From Chloroflexota bacterium (GTDB lineage Bacteria; Chloroflexota; UBA11872), in the NCBI GenBank assembly GCA_028874175.1, contig JAPPLN010000088.1, positions 1 to 47,545 on the forward strand: 47,545 nucleotides of DNA. Reading direction: 5' to 3'. The notes under the pieces are model-generated. The model did no database searches and was not told the origin of the DNA. It saw only the letters and a program-made list of their open reading frames with translations. The first letter of the stretch is position 1. Each line of letters begins with the position of its first letter. Made by a program: the position numbers and the translations under genes. Shown piece by piece: positions 1-8,292 of this stretch.

Positions 1-40
1 AGCTGTCAGCACCCCATCCCACCCCGCCCGCCGCTCGTCA

Positions 41-97
41 CCCTCTCCGAGGGGAGAGGCAGCATCGGCCGTCCCTGGCCGAATCCGGTGAGGGATC
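41..97. repeat. Dispersed GAGAGG-hairpin repeat, partial copy
   Basis: A hairpin (CCTCTCC, then GGAGAGG, 42-59) is followed by a tract ending in GGTGAGGG at 88-95. The same arrangement recurs at 43431-43548 and, with a tighter hairpin, at 38900, 45096 and 47163. This copy resembles the 43431 copy most, since both have CCTCTCC, a short GA/AA-G loop, GGAGAGGCAG and a later CGGTGAGGG. The terminal GTTACGCAAAGGTCTC end seen in other copies is not recognisable here, so this copy looks degraded. Confidence 0.6.
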
Positions 98-389
98 CGC
101 CGCGCACCCCCGACCGGCAAACCACCCCTCCCCAACCGCCCTCCAAACCCACCAAAAAAGCACCCCGCGCAGCCTCAAGAGTTTTTTGGAAAAAACTCTT
201 ATTGCGCGTGAGGCGCCCATTCCACGCCCCCCGGTGGCCTCACCCGCTGCGCTGGCGAATGAGCGTTCCCCCTCCAATCCCCCGCCCGCCGCTTGGAACT
301 CGCGGTCGAACGGTCGGGGTGTCCCCTGCCGTCAGCGGTACGATGAGCGTCCGGCCCCGACGTGCGGCGCCGTCGTCTCCGGATTCCTG
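98..389. other. Non-coding region upstream of valS
   Basis: No convincing gene is present. The valS reading frame stays open upstream to about 186 through a TTG, but the residues before 390 are Pro/Arg-rich and do not resemble a ValRS N-terminus. The region holds the AT-rich palindrome at 177-200 and a weak -10-like TACGAT at 339-344. I looked for T-box leader features (specifier stem, AGGGTGG-like box, terminator) and did not find them. Confidence 0.5.
177..200. repeat. Perfect AT-rich inverted repeat (11 bp arms, 2 bp spacer)
   Basis: AAGAGTTTTTT (177-187), GG, AAAAAACTCTT (190-200) form an exact inverted repeat in an otherwise very GC-rich region. Outer bases add an imperfect extension: CCTCA at 173-177 can pair with TGAGG at 209-213. 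It lies about 190 bp before valS. It could be an operator, a bidirectional terminator or a relic of an insertion, and the sequence alone does not decide. The spacer is too short for a full-length RNA stem, but a 9-bp stem with a 6-nt loop is possible. Confidence 0.6.
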
Positions 390-3056
390 ATGGACGCCAA
401 GCCTTCCCCTTCCGTCCTCGACGCCATGGCCGGCCCCTACGACCCTGCCGCTGTCGAAGCCCGGCTCTACGACACCTGGGACGAGTCCGGCGCCTTCCAA
501 CCCTCGGACGACCCCGAGCGGCGGCCGTTCACCATCGCGATTCCCCCGCCCAACATCACCGGCCAGCTGCACAACGGCCACGTCCTGTTCGTCGCCTACC
601 AGGACCTGATGATTCGCTGGCAACGCATGCACGGCCGCGCCGCCCTGTGGGTGCCGGGCACCGATCACGCCGCCATCGCCACCCAAAATGTGATCGAGCG
701 CGAACTGGCCAAGGAAGGCCTGTCTCGACACGACCTCGGGCGTGAAGGCTTCGAGGACCGCTTCTGGCAGTGGAAGGACGAAGTCGGCGACAACATCAAC
801 GAGCAACTTCGTCGGCTGGGCGCATCGGTCGACTGGACCCGCGAGCACTTCACACTCGACGAGCAGCTCTCCCGCGCCGTCCGCGAAGCCTTCGTGCGCC
901 TGTACGAGAAGGGCCTGATCTATCGCGGCCGCTACATGGTCAACTGGTGCCCCGACGACCAGTCCGCCATCAGCGACTTGGAAGTCGAGCACCAGGACGT
1001 CGAAGGCTCGCTCTGGCACATCCGCTATCCGCTGGTCGACGGCGGTCACCTGACCGTGGCCACCACCCGCCCCGAAACCATGCTTGGCGACACGGCAATT
1101 GCCGTGCATCCGGACGACGAGCGCTATGCGTCGCTCCTCGGCCGGGCGGCCGTCGTCCCCGGAATCGGGCGTGAGATACCGATCATCGCCGACAGCTTCG
1201 TCGATCCGGAGTTCGGATCAGGTGCCGTCAAGGTCACGCCTGGCCACGACCCCAACGACGCGGCCATGGGCGAGCGCCACGATCTGCCGGTGATCAACAT
1301 CATGAACGGCGACGGCACGCTCAACGACAACGCCGGGCGCTGGGCCGGCCAGGACCGATTCGATGCCCGCGCGGCCTACCTGGAGTTCCTGCAAGCCGAG
1401 GGCCTGCTCGAGCGCATCGAACCGCACACGCACCCCGTCGGCCACTGCTCGCGCGACGACGCCGTGATCGAGCCGCTGGTCTCCGAACAATGGTTCGTGA
1501 ATGTTCGTCCGCTCGCCGACGCCTCCACCGCCGCCGTGAACGACGGTCGCATCCGGTTCCATCCCGCCCGGTTCAAGAACGAGTTCCTGCGCTGGCTCGA
1601 CGAGATTCAGCCGTGGTGCATTTCCAGACAGCTCTGGCTGGGTCACCGCATTCCCGTCTGGTACTGCGCATCGTGCGAGGCCGTCATGGTTCCCCGCGAG
1701 GATCCAACGACCTGTTCCACCTGCGGCGGCGGTGAACTCAGGCAGGATCCGGACGTACTGGACACCTGGTTCAGTTCGGGCCTTTGGCCGTTTTCAACCC
1801 TCGGCTGGCCGGACGACACCGCGGACATGCGGCGGTTCTATCCCACCGACGTCATGGAAACCGGCTACGACATCATCTTTTTCTGGGTCGCCCGCATGGT
1901 GATGCTCGGCCTAGAGCTTGTCGGCGAGGTGCCGTTTCACGACGTCTACTTCCACGGCCTGGTGCGCCATCTCGACGGATCCAAGGTCAGCAAGACCAAC
2001 TACCAGCCGGGCGACGATCCGCTGGAGACCATCGAGGCCTACGGCGCCGACGCCATGCGCTTCAGCTTCGTCACCGCCGCCGCCCCCGGCAACGACATGC
2101 GCCTGGACCTGCGGCAGGTCGAGCGCGGCGGCCACTTCGCCAACAAGCAGTGGAACGGCGCCAAATTCGTCATCGGCGCCATGGAACGCACCGCGAACGA
2201 CGCCCCCGGCGAACCGTCCCTGGTCGACCGCTGGATCCTCAGCCGCTTCAACCAGGTGCATGCCGACGCGATTCGCGACGTCGAACGCTTCCGCTTCGGC
2301 GAGGCAGGTCGTGCCCTTCACGACTTCCTTTGGACCGAGTTCTTCGACTGGTACGTCGAGGCCGCCAAGATCCGCCTCTACGCTGACCACCCGGCCGCCG
2401 CCGCCCGCACGGCCACCACGCTGGCGACGGTCCTGGACGGCTCGCTGCGGCTGCTGCACCCGTTCATGCCGTACGTGACCGAAGAAATCTGGCGCCACTT
2501 CCGCTCCGCGGGCGGCGCGCCCGGTTCCCGCGAGCTACTGATCGAAACCCCGATCCCACCCGCTTCCCAGAACATTGACGGCGACGCGATCACTCAGGTT
2601 CGAGCGCTGATCGACATCGTCCAGGGCATCCGCAACGCCCGGCACGAGTCGGGCGTTGAAGCGGGCCGCCACGTCGAGGCGCGCGTCATCGGCGGCGCAG
2701 GCCTTGAAGCCGAGGCCGTGTTCATCCGTCGGCTGGCCCGAGTGGACCCGCTCACGTTCCATCCGCCGGGCACAACGTTCGATGAACCCGCCGTCACGGC
2801 GCGAGCGGGCGGTGTCGAGATCTTTCTACCGCTGGCCGGGATGGTCGATCTCACCGCCGAGCGCGAGCGCCTCGCCCGGGAGTTGGCCGAAGCCCAAGCC
2901 ACGCTCGGCCGGGCCGAGCAATTGCTGGCAAATCCGCGCTTCGTCGAACGCGCGCCGGAGGCGGTGGTGGCCAAGGAGCGCGATCGAGCCAGCGCGGCGC
3001 GCGAGCGGGTGACCCAGGTCAAGGAACGGCAGGCGGCGCTGGTCGGTTCGCATTAG
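390..3056 (+). CDS. valS: Valine--tRNA ligase
   Basis: Class I aminoacyl-tRNA synthetase charging tRNA-Val in the cytoplasm, 888 residues from the ATG at 390. The N-terminus (YDP, then W-ESGAF near residue 30) and PPPNITG followed by HNGH (residues 61-64, the HIGH signature) are typical. An editing domain follows, then a Cys4 zinc knuckle (WYCASC, then CSTCGG), VLDTWFSSGLWPF and an anticodon-binding domain. A C-terminal coiled coil rich in Arg and Glu, normal for bacterial ValRS, closes the protein. The KMSKS loop is unusual, reading KVSKT at about 533 followed by NYQPGDDP instead of KGN. ATG 426 is an alternative start, and neither start has a strong ribosome-binding site. The downstream gene is convergent. 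Confidence 0.96.
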   Translation: MDAKPSPSVLDAMAGPYDPAAVEARLYDTWDESGAFQPSDDPERRPFTIAIPPPNITGQLHNGHVLFVAYQDLMIRWQRMHGRAALWVPGTDHAAIATQNVIERELAKEGLSRHDLGREGFEDRFWQWKDEVGDNINEQLRRLGASVDWTREHFTLDEQLSRAVREAFVRLYEKGLIYRGRYMVNWCPDDQSAISDLEVEHQDVEGSLWHIRYPLVDGGHLTVATTRPETMLGDTAIAVHPDDERYASLLGRAAVVPGIGREIPIIADSFVDPEFGSGAVKVTPGHDPNDAAMGERHDLPVINIMNGDGTLNDNAGRWAGQDRFDARAAYLEFLQAEGLLERIEPHTHPVGHCSRDDAVIEPLVSEQWFVNVRPLADASTAAVNDGRIRFHPARFKNEFLRWLDEIQPWCISRQLWLGHRIPVWYCASCEAVMVPREDPTTCSTCGGGELRQDPDVLDTWFSSGLWPFSTLGWPDDTADMRRFYPTDVMETGYDIIFFWVARMVMLGLELVGEVPFHDVYFHGLVRHLDGSKVSKTNYQPGDDPLETIEAYGADAMRFSFVTAAAPGNDMRLDLRQVERGGHFANKQWNGAKFVIGAMERTANDAPGEPSLVDRWILSRFNQVHADAIRDVERFRFGEAGRALHDFLWTEFFDWYVEAAKIRLYADHPAAAARTATTLATVLDGSLRLLHPFMPYVTEEIWRHFRSAGGAPGSRELLIETPIPPASQNIDGDAITQVRALIDIVQGIRNARHESGVEAGRHVEARVIGGAGLEAEAVFIRRLARVDPLTFHPPGTTFDEPAVTARAGGVEIFLPLAGMVDLTAERERLARELAEAQATLGRAEQLLANPRFVERAPEAVVAKERDRASAARERVTQVKERQAALVGSH

Positions 3057-3099
3057 TCCCGCGATCGCTGAACGCGCGGCGGGCGAGGTTGCTCGAGGC

Positions 3100-4044
3100 T
3101 TAGTCCTCTGCTCGCACGTACAACTCGCGCATCGCCGTCGGCCCGCGCAACATCTCGCCCCGCACGCCCCGCTCCCGGGCGGCCGCCACGTCCTCGATCG
3201 CTGGACGAACCTGCGACGAGAGTTGGTCGATGTAGTGCAGGGCAATGGCCTCCGGCAACATCGGCACGGTGACCGCCGCGTATTCCAGCTGACCCTGGTG
3301 GCTCAGCACCAGGTGACGCAGCAGGGTCGCGATCTCCCCGTCACACCCTGTGGCCGTCAAGGCGCGGTCCAGGATCCGCACCCCCTGCACCATGTGGCCT
3401 TCCAGGCTGCCGGCATCCGTGTAGACAATGCTCGCCTGCAGGGCCAACTCCTCCAGCTTGCCCAGGTCGTGAAGCACGACGCCCGCCAACAGCAAGTCCC
3501 GATCCAGCTGCGGATAGACCCTGGCAACCCGCTCGGCGATCTGCAGCATCTCCACCGTGTGCTCCGCCAACCCGCCGATCCATGCGTGGTGCCGGGTCTT
3601 GGCGGCCGGCCACTGGGGAAGCCGTTCGGCAACCAGCGGGTCCGCAATCACGGCGCGTAGCACGTCCTTCAACTCGGGCGACTCGATGGACTCCACAGCG
3701 TCGCGGATGGACCCGGACAGTTCTTCCGCGCTCCTGGTGGAGCGGGGCAGATATGCGGTCGCGTCCCACGTCTCGTCCGAGCGCCGCATCGTGTCGACCT
3801 TGATGTTGACGCGATTGCGAAACTCGTCGGCCCGGCCCTCAACCTCGTATGGCTTGCCCGCGGTGACGGCCGCGATCTGCGCCTCCGTGACTTGAAACAT
3901 GACCGCGTCAATCGTGGCGCCGGCGCGGTCGCGCAGGCCCATCCGTAGGAAGCGATTTCCGGTGCGAGCCTCGCGAACCTCGACGGATGCAACCAGGAAC
4001 ACGGCATGCACGTAACTGCCCGGAGTTATATCAGCGATGTTCAA
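3100..4044 (-). CDS. YhaM-like 3'-5' exoribonuclease (OB-fold plus HD domain)
   Basis: 314 residues starting at a TTG. Residues about 10-90 form an OB-type nucleic-acid-binding domain (G-F-MGLRDRAG-IDAVMF, then EVEGRADEFRNRVNIKVD). Residues about 145-285 form an HD phosphohydrolase domain with the expected metal ligands: HH at 152-153, GLAEHT at 158-163, HDLGK at 192-196, EGH at 215-217 and LSHQG later. This order and length match the YhaM/CBF1 family, which degrades single-stranded RNA or DNA from the 3' end. It is convergent with valS. No Shine-Dalgarno is obvious, and no ATG exists near the homologous N-terminus, so TTG is preferred. Family assignment is secure; the precise substrate is inferred. 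Confidence 0.85.
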   Translation of the reverse strand: MNIADITPGSYVHAVFLVASVEVREARTGNRFLRMGLRDRAGATIDAVMFQVTEAQIAAVTAGKPYEVEGRADEFRNRVNIKVDTMRRSDETWDATAYLPRSTRSAEELSGSIRDAVESIESPELKDVLRAVIADPLVAERLPQWPAAKTRHHAWIGGLAEHTVEMLQIAERVARVYPQLDRDLLLAGVVLHDLGKLEELALQASIVYTDAGSLEGHMVQGVRILDRALTATGCDGEIATLLRHLVLSHQGQLEYAAVTVPMLPEAIALHYIDQLSSQVRPAIEDVAAARERGVRGEMLRGPTAMRELYVRAED

Positions 4045-4128
4045 GGGCGCAGGCTTACCGTGGGCGTTGGGGGATACGCCATCCTACCGGCCGGCACCCC
4101 GCAGAGTGCGCCCCAAGCCTCGAAATGG

Positions 4129-4560
4129 TCAGCGACGTCGGCGAAGTGCGTCGCGAAGTCGCTGCCTCAATGACGGGCGTTGGTCAGGAAGCTCGATCAC
4201 CTGCCCACGCCACATAACGGGGCTGCCTCGGCCACCGGGCGAACGGGCTGAGCGTCGCTCCATGATCCCGCGTACCAGCGCCGACGCGAACACAACGGCG
4301 CCGGCGACAGCCACGATCGACGCGAACTGCCGCAGGAAAATCGAAAGGAACAGCGCCGCAACGACCAGCACGGCCGCCGTGACCAGCATTTCTCCCGTCG
4401 TCGAAAAGCGAGCCATGATCCATTGGCCGAGAAGCTCGACGTAGTTTCGACGAGGTTGGTTCGGCTGCGGCGCCAGCGAAACCCGTCGCTTCGGCGGTGG
4501 CGCTGAGGCTTCGGCCCGATCGAGGATTTCCTTGACTTCGTCCTGCCAACTCTTCGGCAT
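4129..4560 (-). CDS. Small membrane protein of unknown function
   Basis: 143 residues from the ATG at 4560; in-frame codons extend further upstream but look non-coding. The N-terminus is an acidic amphipathic helix (WQDEVKEILDRAE) followed by a Pro/Arg linker. Two adjacent hydrophobic segments (about residues 60-80 and 83-103) form a hairpin in the membrane. A basic Arg-rich tail ends RLRDALRRRR. A -10-like TATACT lies on this strand at 4594-4589, about 30 bases upstream of the start. I do not recognise a named family. Coding is supported by the frame, the membrane pattern and the fit between neighbours. It is divergent from the hydantoinase B gene. Confidence 0.6.
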   Translation of the reverse strand: MPKSWQDEVKEILDRAEASAPPPKRRVSLAPQPNQPRRNYVELLGQWIMARFSTTGEMLVTAAVLVVAALFLSIFLRQFASIVAVAGAVVFASALVRGIMERRSARSPGGRGSPVMWRGQVIELPDQRPSLRQRLRDALRRRR

Positions 4561-4684
4561 TAAGAACTTCGTGTAGGGCTCCGCTTCGAGTATATCGCCG
4601 CGCCAACATTCGCGGCGTAGCAAGGAGCTGACTTGATGTCAGCTGCCGCGAGCAGCGGCTTCCGGCAAACGCCACAAAGCTGGC

Positions 4685-4690
4685 TATGCT
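4685..4690 (+). promoter_or_regulatory. -10 promoter element for hydantoinase B (likely leaderless)
   Basis: TATGCT lies 6 bases upstream of the ATG at 4697, so transcription would begin at or next to the start codon. There is no Shine-Dalgarno. The same hexamer occurs before topA (22535) and rpsB (25311). Inference from spacing. Confidence 0.45.
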
Positions 4691-4696
4691 TCACCC

Positions 4697-6307
4697 ATGG
4701 CGACGCCAGCTACCGATCCCTTCGAGATCGAAGTCTTCCGCCACCTCTTCGCCTCGGTTGCCGAGGAGATGGGCGTCACGGTTCAGCGCAGCGCGCATTC
4801 GCCCAACATCAAGGAGCGGCGCGACCACTCCTGCGCCGTGTTCGATGCCGACGGCCGCATGATCGCCCAAGCGGCCCACATACCCGTCCATCTCGGATCC
4901 ATGCCCGCCTCAGTATCGGCGGCGCTCGAGACTTACGAAGGCAAGCCGCCAACCCCTGGTGACGTGCTGATCGTTAACGACCCTTACCTGGGCGGCACAC
5001 ACCTTCCGGACATCACCACCGTTTCACCCGTCTTCGTGGGTTCGGAGCGCCAACCAACGCACTGGGGCTGGGTAGCAACCCGTGCCCACCACGCCGACGT
5101 GGGCGGGCTGGCGCCCGGCTCGATGCCGCCTTCCACCGAGCTCTACCACGAGGGCCTCATCATCCCGCCGCTCAAGCTGGTGGACGCGGGCACGCTGGAC
5201 GAGCAGCTCGTGGAAATCATCTGCCGCAACGTCCGCACGCCCGAGGAACGCCGAGGCGACCTGGAGGCGCAGCTAGCTTCCCACCGCGTGGGCGAAGCAC
5301 GCCTGGCCGAGTTCGCCCGACGCTACGGCGCCGAGCCGTTGCGCGAACGAGCCGCGGCCCTGCTGTCCTACTCCGAACGACTCGCCCGGGTGCGCCTTCG
5401 AGTAGTTCCCGACGGTACATACAGCTTTACCGACTACCTGGACGATGACGGCGCCGGCGGTCCTCCGATACCAATCAAGGTCACCATTCAGGCGCGAAGC
5501 GGGCGACTCAGGTTCGACTTCACCGGCACCGGACCGGCAGCGGCCGGCGCGCTGAACGCGCCCCAAGCCGTCACGCGCTCCGCCGTCATCTACGTGGCGC
5601 GCTGCCTCATGGGCGACGACGTACCGGCCAATGACGGGGCAACCGCACCGCTTGAGGTCATCGTCCCGGCCGGCACCGTCCTCAATCCGCCGCGGCCGCA
5701 CGCCGTCGCGGCGGGCAATGTTGAAACGTCGCAGCGCGTGGTTGACGTCTTATGGGGCGCGCTGGCCGACGCACTACCCGACGTGGCCCCCGCCGCCAGC
5801 CAGGGCACGATGAATAATCTCATCATCGGCGGAATCGACCCTCGACACGATCGCGCGTTTACCTACTACGAGACCATCGCCGGCGGCGCGGGTGCCGGCC
5901 CGCAGGTCTCGGGAGCCGACGCGGTACAGGTGGCAATGACGAACACGCTGAACACTCCCGTCGAAGCCATGGAACTGGCCTATCCTCTGGCCGCCCGCCG
6001 CTACGAAATCCGCCGAGGATCAGGCGGCAACGGCCGCCATCGCGGCGGCGATGGCGTGATACGTGAAATCGAAACCCTCGTGCCCTCCGTCGTCACCATC
6101 GTGACCGAGCGACGCTTGCGCCGGCCGTGGGGTGCAGCCGGTGGCGCTTCGGGAGCCTCCGGCATCAACCGCGGAACGGTCGATGGGAATGAGCGCGAAC
6201 TGCCGGGCAAGGCCGCGCTGGAACTGGCCGCGGGAGACGTGATCCGGATCGAAACGCCCGGCGGCGGCGGCTGGGGCGCGTCAGGCGGCCCCGACCAACC
6301 GGCTTAG
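4697..6307 (+). CDS. Hydantoinase B / oxoprolinase family protein
   Basis: 536 residues, full length for the HyuB family, the B subunit of ATP-dependent N-methylhydantoinase, 5-oxoprolinase and acetone carboxylase-type enzymes. Family hallmarks visible are SVAEEMGVTVQRSAHSPNIKERRDHSCAVFD split over residues 20-50, VHLGSMPASV, NDPYLGGTHLPDI, then HHADVGG and G-MPP-ST-LYHEGL-IPP. FTGTGP near 275 and the glycine-rich RGGDGVIREIE and PGGGGWG close to the end complete the pattern. The partner HyuA (ATPase subunit) is not adjacent, which is unusual, so the substrate cannot be inferred. The last 4 bases overlap the convergent thpR gene. Confidence 0.92.
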   Translation: MATPATDPFEIEVFRHLFASVAEEMGVTVQRSAHSPNIKERRDHSCAVFDADGRMIAQAAHIPVHLGSMPASVSAALETYEGKPPTPGDVLIVNDPYLGGTHLPDITTVSPVFVGSERQPTHWGWVATRAHHADVGGLAPGSMPPSTELYHEGLIIPPLKLVDAGTLDEQLVEIICRNVRTPEERRGDLEAQLASHRVGEARLAEFARRYGAEPLRERAAALLSYSERLARVRLRVVPDGTYSFTDYLDDDGAGGPPIPIKVTIQARSGRLRFDFTGTGPAAAGALNAPQAVTRSAVIYVARCLMGDDVPANDGATAPLEVIVPAGTVLNPPRPHAVAAGNVETSQRVVDVLWGALADALPDVAPAASQGTMNNLIIGGIDPRHDRAFTYYETIAGGAGAGPQVSGADAVQVAMTNTLNTPVEAMELAYPLAARRYEIRRGSGGNGRHRGGDGVIREIETLVPSVVTIVTERRLRRPWGAAGGASGASGINRGTVDGNERELPGKAALELAAGDVIRIETPGGGGWGASGGPDQPA

Positions 6308-6921
6308 AAAAATCCGAACCGCCGCTTCGGCGGAGCCTCCACGCTGACCTCGTCCGGGGTGAATTCCACGGAGAACGCCTCGTGATGAATGGCCCCAGTT
6401 GGAGTCAGATCGCTCTCCATCAGGCTGATATGCGACACGGTGAATAGTCCTAGCCGGTCAAGTTCCATCGCCTCGAACCCGCGGCTAATTGAGCGGCGCG
6501 CAGTTGGCGCGGCCATGCGTCCGATGCGCGCGAGGGTGACGTGCGGACTGAACGGCCGCCGGTCCACCCGCAGACCCAGGCCGCGAACCGCCTCCAGCAC
6601 CGCCGCCTGCAAGTCGCGCAGAGCCTCGGTCTCACCGCTGATCCCGGCCCAGGCAACCCGAGGCTCGCGATTCTCCGGAAATGTGCCCCCGCCGCTGAAC
6701 CCAATGCTGAACGGATGCCGACCCCGCACTGCCGCCTGCATCCCCGACCGAACGCTATCGGTGCTCTGCGCCGGTATGTTGCCAAGGAATGCGAGCGTGA
6801 GGTGCAGGTTTTCCGGCGACACGGTTCGAATGTGACGCGATACGCGAGCCAATGACGCCGCTTCGGCAGCCAGCGCGTCCCGAAACGGCTTGGGGATCGT
6901 GACAGCCACGAATGCCCGCAT
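6304..6921 (-). CDS. thpR: RNA 2',3'-cyclic phosphodiesterase (2H family, LigT-like)
   Basis: 205 residues, the usual length for ThpR. It carries the two catalytic H-x-T-L motifs of the 2H superfamily: HLTLAFLG at about residues 40-47 and HVTLARI at about 127-133. The start MRAFVAVTIP and the FSIGFSGGGTFPE and RVAWAGI segments are typical. The enzyme hydrolyses 2',3'-cyclic phosphates at RNA ends or ligates 2'-5' RNA; the physiological role is often unknown. It is convergent with hydantoinase B (4-base overlap) and divergent from the DXS-like gene. A TATACT -10 element sits 8 bases upstream of the ATG, implying a leaderless transcript. Confidence 0.92.
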   Translation of the reverse strand: MRAFVAVTIPKPFRDALAAEAASLARVSRHIRTVSPENLHLTLAFLGNIPAQSTDSVRSGMQAAVRGRHPFSIGFSGGGTFPENREPRVAWAGISGETEALRDLQAAVLEAVRGLGLRVDRRPFSPHVTLARIGRMAAPTARRSISRGFEAMELDRLGLFTVSHISLMESDLTPTGAIHHEAFSVEFTPDEVSVEAPPKRRFGFF

Positions 6922-6929
6922 ATGAGATC

Positions 6930-6937
6930 AGTATAGT
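6930..6937. promoter_or_regulatory. Overlapping divergent -10 elements
   Basis: AGTATAGT reads as TATACT on the minus strand (6935-6930), 8 bases before the thpR ATG. On the plus strand it reads TATAGT (6932-6937), upstream of the DXS-like gene. The near-palindromic shape suggests a shared bidirectional promoter. No clear -35 boxes were seen. Confidence 0.4.
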
Positions 6938-6955
6938 GAGGTCATACACCCACTG

Positions 6956-8281
6956 GTGACCCCGGTCGCTGGCCATCTGGCAACTCTCGGCCGACAAACC
7001 GAAGTCCCAATGACAGCCGCGATTCCCGAGCGCATGGCGGCTCAGCCGGCCGTTCCCGCCGAAGCGAACGCACGCGCCGCCACAATTGAGGCGCTGCGCA
7101 AACAGCTTGTCCGACACCTGCCGTCACACTCTCAGGCACTGAGCGGTGCCGCTGAACTGGCCGTGATGGTTACGGAAACCGTGGCTGATCCCGCAACTGA
7201 CGTGTTCTGGGATCGGGCCGACCACGCGCTCGCTCATGACCTGCTACTGACGGGCTTGGCCGAGGAGACGGTCCTAACCACGCCTGGACGCGCGGCCTCC
7301 GAGGCGGCTGGAGTTGCCGTCGCCCGCACGCTCCAACGGCAACGTCTGCCTGTGGTCGCCGTGCTGGACGAGGCCGGCCTGGGAACCGGTCTGGCGTTCG
7401 AGGCCGTGAACCACGTCGGCCATCTACAGGTGCCCTTCGTCCTGGTCTTGGTTGACGCGCAGACGCCGCGTGGACGCAACGCCGGCGCGATGGCTCGTTA
7501 TCTCACCCGCGTTCGCGGCCACGCCCGCTACACCGACGCAAAGAACCTCATCGAAACAACGCTAGGGCGAATGCCTGCCGGTGAACAGGCCGTGGAAGTG
7601 GCCCGGCGGCTCAAGAACTCCGTGCGTGAGCTGCTGGTTCCCACTGAAATGTGGGAAGAGTTGCTGGGCTTTATGTATCTGGGCCCGGTCGACGTTCACA
7701 ATTTGGAGGCCCTGGGCGACCTGTTGCGCCTGGCCCTTCGGGTTGGACGCCCGGTCGTGCTGCATGTGACGCTCGACGGGCGAGGCCCCGTTCGCTCCCT
7801 ATCGTCCAACGCCGCCACGCGCGACGTCGACCTGGAGCGGGCACTGGCGGCATCGTTGGCCGGGGACGAGCAGCGACTGCTCATTGCGACGGACACCAAC
7901 GGCGCGCTCGATACCGCCGCCCTGGCTGAACAGGCGCCGGAGCGCTATTTCGATCTTGGCCTGGGCGGGGCGCATGCCGTGGCTTTTGCCGATAGCCTGG
8001 CGGCGCAGGGCTACCGGCCAATCGTTGTGCTCGGTGACGCAAGCGTCGAGTCTGCCCTCGCGGCCCTGACTGCTGAACCTAAGCGCCGCAACGAGACAGT
8101 CGTTGTCATCAGCACGGGCCGAGGCATGGCATTGCGTCCGCCGGTTCGCGCGGCCCTCAAGGCGGCCGGTTTCGCCTGGCACAGCCCGGACCCACCCAAC
8201 GACTGGGCGGAGGCCTTGCGCACCGCCGGCGCCAGCAACCGCTGGACCTTCCTCACGCCAGGGGCGATGGACACCGACTGA
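6956..8281 (+). CDS. DXS-like protein lacking the thiamine-diphosphate site (probable pseudoenzyme)
   Basis: 441 residues from GTG 6956 (ATG 7010 is an alternative). The sequence follows 1-deoxy-D-xylulose-5-phosphate synthase over domains I and II. ELAV-VTETVADPATDVFWDRADHALAHDLLLTG (67-100) matches the stretch around the DVGHQAY region. LAFEAVNHVG (146-155) and RNAGAMARYL (174-183) follow. LLVPTEMWEELLGFMYLGPVD (226-246) matches the VPG-LFEELGF-YIGPVDGH region, and ERYFDLGLGGAHAVAF (329-344) matches the RYFDVAIAEQHAVTF region. Every cofactor motif is altered. The GDG Mg/ThDP motif reads DEA (138-140), GHSST is absent, LNDN-MSIS reads LVDAQTPRG, and the catalytic Glu of AEQHA is Gly338. The C-terminal transketolase domain is missing. 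The frame is intact, so it probably encodes a protein with a binding or regulatory role, but the function is unknown. The amidohydrolase gene follows after 11 bases. Confidence 0.75.
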   Translation: MTPVAGHLATLGRQTEVPMTAAIPERMAAQPAVPAEANARAATIEALRKQLVRHLPSHSQALSGAAELAVMVTETVADPATDVFWDRADHALAHDLLLTGLAEETVLTTPGRAASEAAGVAVARTLQRQRLPVVAVLDEAGLGTGLAFEAVNHVGHLQVPFVLVLVDAQTPRGRNAGAMARYLTRVRGHARYTDAKNLIETTLGRMPAGEQAVEVARRLKNSVRELLVPTEMWEELLGFMYLGPVDVHNLEALGDLLRLALRVGRPVVLHVTLDGRGPVRSLSSNAATRDVDLERALAASLAGDEQRLLIATDTNGALDTAALAEQAPERYFDLGLGGAHAVAFADSLAAQGYRPIVVLGDASVESALAALTAEPKRRNETVVVISTGRGMALRPPVRAALKAAGFAWHSPDPPNDWAEALRTAGASNRWTFLTPGAMDTD

Positions 8282-8292
8282 CGAACCGAGCC

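Noticed and set aside
98-389. T-box riboswitch before valS
   Set aside because: No specifier loop, antiterminator box or terminator could be recognised; the palindrome at 177-200 does not fit that layout.
186-389. Longer ValRS N-terminus from TTG 186
   Set aside because: The added 68 residues are Pro/Arg-rich, start inside the palindrome and do not resemble any ValRS; the family N-terminus fits ATG 390 or 426.
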